DNA from: Patescibacteria group bacterium
GTDB taxonomy: Bacteria > Patescibacteriota > Minisyncoccia > Phycocordibacterales > PALSA-1337
DNA length: 5,913 nt
NCBI GenBank assembly: GCA_004298345.1
Contig: SCTV01000035.1
Coordinates: forward strand, 1 to 5,913
Direction of reading: 5' to 3'
Shown here: positions 4,349-5,913 of the stretch, piece by piece
Position numbering within the stretch: position 1 is the stretch's first letter
Layout: each line of letters begins with the position of its first letter
Translations under genes and position numbers: made by a program
Notes under the pieces: generated by a model
Seen by the model: only the letters and a program-made list of their open reading frames with translations
Told to the model about the DNA's origin: nothing
Database searches by the model: none

Positions 4349-5913
4349 TTACCACGACAAAGTCGACAACAACGTGTCCCAGAGAGTACCCATCGCTTGG
4401 TAGACAGCTCCGGCCTGGTTGCAAGTAGTGCAGGGGCTAAAACTTGATGCAGGGATGGTAGCGGTAACAGTAGTATTGTCGGTAAAGGCGATCGTGAGAG
4501 TGCCTCCAGAGAAGGTGGGGGTTTCGAATTGGCCGTAAATGGTTAAGTTGGTACTTCCCTGTCCATAGGTACCGAGGGATTGACTGTAGTCGGTATTGAG
4601 CTGAGTACCATTGTAGAAAATGACGAGAGGATAGGCATTGCCGTTGTCGGTAGACCAGTATTCGTTGTTGGTGTTGTGGGTGAGGTTGATAGAACGGATA
4701 GTCTTGCTACTTGAGAGCGTAAGTGTAGCATTCCAAACAAAGTCGTGAATGTCCCCTTTTGAAGTACCATACTGATTACCAGGGCCAGGAGCAAAGACTC
4801 CCCAGACTCCGGCACGATCGTCAGATAGAGTGGTGAGAGAAGCAGAAAGGGTTGGCTCGGTGGTGATGGGTGCTGGAGCGGGAGGAAGGGTGGTAGTGGT
4901 AGGAGAAGGAAGAGTGATACTAGGAAGCGTGACCACTGGTGGAGGTGGTATGACTATTGGCGGTGGGACGAAAGTGTTGGGACAAGCGGCAAAGAGACAG
5001 AGGGGTGGAGTGCGGGAGACGGTGGAGCCGTTGGGACAAGATTGAGTGTCGGTAGGACAGGTGAAGGTGGGTGGTGGAGGTGGGGTGACCGAAGGACAGG
5101 CTCTGAAGGCACAGCCGGGTGGAGTGCGTCCGACAAAAGAACCATCTGGACATTGGAAGACATCGGTGGTACAGGAGGTAGTGGTGGGAAGAGTGATGGT
5201 AGGAATGACTGGGGTTCCCGTAATGGTCTTCCCTGCTTTGAGAGTTTGGAGCTGAGCGGTGAGAGAGCGGATGAGGTTTAGGAGTTGGGTGAGGTTGGGT
5301 CGGTTTGGATTCAAAGTGGGTGGAGTGGTGGTAGCAGTTCCTAGACCGCGTACTTCCGTGTTTGGTTTGGACACAGTCACTACTATAGGAGGAGCTGGTT
5401 TGGTGGCTATGACATAGGCAAAGTTGTAGCTACCGTCTAGGTTCATCACAGGAAGGACGGTGTAGTCGAGAGCATTGCTCCATGCACCATTTTGATGAGC
5501 GACTTTTACGCTATACGGACCTGGCGCGAGTGTAGTGGGTACCTTGAAAGCACTGTAGGTGCCAGGTGTTAAATTGGGAATACTTGGGTCAACATATGTG
5601 TCTCCAGTGTTGCTTGCCGAGATTCCTGCTACTGCCTCTACACTGGTGGTGGCGGTAAAGAAGCCAACCTTGTCTGTATTACCTGTGGTAGAAGTAGAGA
5701 AACCAGAACCTAAAGCGATTACCCAAGAGTTGGTGATAGATGAAGTGTGGTTGAGGGAAGTAAGAACTGGTGCTGGAACTGGTGAAGCGATAGTAATCGT
5801 CACCCCTTCACTATAGTTACTATTAAGACCTGCGACTTTCATAGTATACGTGCCAGGAGGAATATTGGATGGGATGGTAAAGGTAAGGCTGGTACCGTTA
5901 CTTGGAAGATCTT
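4349..5913 (-). CDS. Large secreted/surface protein, IPT-like domain plus Cys repeats, 5' end missing
   Basis: The frame stays open beyond the Met at 5842 to the window edge, so that Met is internal; about 520 residues are visible and the N-terminus with any signal peptide is missing. Numbering from that Met: the end of one Ig/IPT-TIG-like repeat (to about 20; I-P-x-G-T-Y-T upstream), a second such domain (26-129; S-G-F, then L-T-P-G-T-Y and L-A-P-G-P-Y-S-V-K-V), and a short leucine-rich helix (184-202). Two cysteine repeats with spacing C-x6-C-x12-C-x4-C follow (224-249 and 262-287), each containing CP-[DN]-GS and RTPP. A Pro/Thr linker (291-330) leads to a C-terminal beta-rich domain (331-470; G-V-W-G-V-F, Y-P-L-V-I-F-Y-N-G-T-Q-L-N). 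The protein ends with C-x2-C (471-474) and no sortase motif or membrane helix. Likely an adhesin or envelope structural protein; ligand unknown. Confidence 0.88.
   Translation of the reverse strand, partial: DLPSNGTSLTFTIPSNIPPGTYTMKVAGLNSNYSEGVTITIASPVPAPVLTSLNHTSSITNSWVIALGSGFSTSTTGNTDKVGFFTATTSVEAVAGISASNTGDTYVDPSIPNLTPGTYSAFKVPTTLAPGPYSVKVAHQNGAWSNALDYTVLPVMNLDGSYNFAYVIATKPAPPIVVTVSKPNTEVRGLGTATTTPPTLNPNRPNLTQLLNLIRSLTAQLQTLKAGKTITGTPVIPTITLPTTTSCTTDVFQCPDGSFVGRTPPGCAFRACPSVTPPPPPTFTCPTDTQSCPNGSTVSRTPPLCLFAACPNTFVPPPIVIPPPPVVTLPSITLPSPTTTTLPPAPAPITTEPTLSASLTTLSDDRAGVWGVFAPGPGNQYGTSKGDIHDFVWNATLTLSSSKTIRSINLTHNTNNEYWSTDNGNAYPLVIFYNGTQLNTDYSQSLGTYGQGSTNLTIYGQFETPTFSGGTLTIAFTDNTTVTATIPASSFSPCTTCNQAGAVYQAMGTLWDTLLSTLSW

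Noticed and set aside
4199..4381. 11-bp direct repeat AACGTGTCCCA at 4199-4209 and 4371-4381
   Set aside because: A repeat of this length is expected a few times by chance in a window this size; the flanks do not extend the match, so I do not claim a duplicated gene end.
4830..5281. Several overlapping open frames in the Pro/Thr/Cys-rich part of the surface-protein gene
   Set aside because: They arise from low-complexity, C-rich codons of the surface protein read in other frames; the real frame shows intact domains and cysteine repeats.

Overview
The window looks like a chromosomal segment of a Patescibacteria (candidate phyla radiation, probably Parcubacteria-like) genome. The grounds are indirect: small membrane-centred genes with no clear Shine-Dalgarno sequences, a Pro/Thr-rich surface protein with an IPT/TIG-like domain and C-x6-C-x12-C-x4-C repeats of a type I associate with this group, and intergenic spaces full of hairpins. 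No marker gene that would settle the taxonomy is present.

Layout. Bases 1-315 hold no convincing gene but carry two tandem hairpins (168-253). A plus-strand reading frame (about 316-771) encodes a small HNH-like protein whose start codon cannot be identified; it ends at a Rho-independent terminator (781-808). Everything after that is on the minus strand. A tRNA-Ser(GGA) with encoded CCA (902-991) sits between the arms of a 13+5 bp inverted repeat. Next comes a membrane-protein cluster transcribed leftwards: lemA (2773-3330), htpX (1711-2604) and a PgsA-type CDP-alcohol phosphatidyltransferase (1047-1703). A compound palindromic element (2658-2758) separates lemA from htpX. Upstream are a hairpin related to the one at 217-253 (3404-3432), then a single-pass membrane-anchored protein of unknown function (3461-4039) with its own strong promoter. 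Four near-perfect palindromes follow (4075-4272), and finally the 3' part of a large secreted or surface protein (4349 to the window edge, 5' end missing).

How the genes work together. LemA and HtpX are a known neighbour pair linked to membrane-protein quality control, and the phosphatidyltransferase makes phospholipid head groups, so the cluster reads as an envelope-maintenance operon. The two minus-strand genes with the clearest promoters (lemA and the 3461-4039 gene) each have a TATAAT hexamer only 10-12 nt before the ATG and no Shine-Dalgarno, suggesting nearly leaderless mRNAs. The most unusual content is non-coding: a hairpin family with an invariant loop and a compensatory stem change, a tRNA inside a potential leader/trailer stalk, a three-hairpin MITE-like element, and a palindrome cluster including a 40-bp perfect palindrome.
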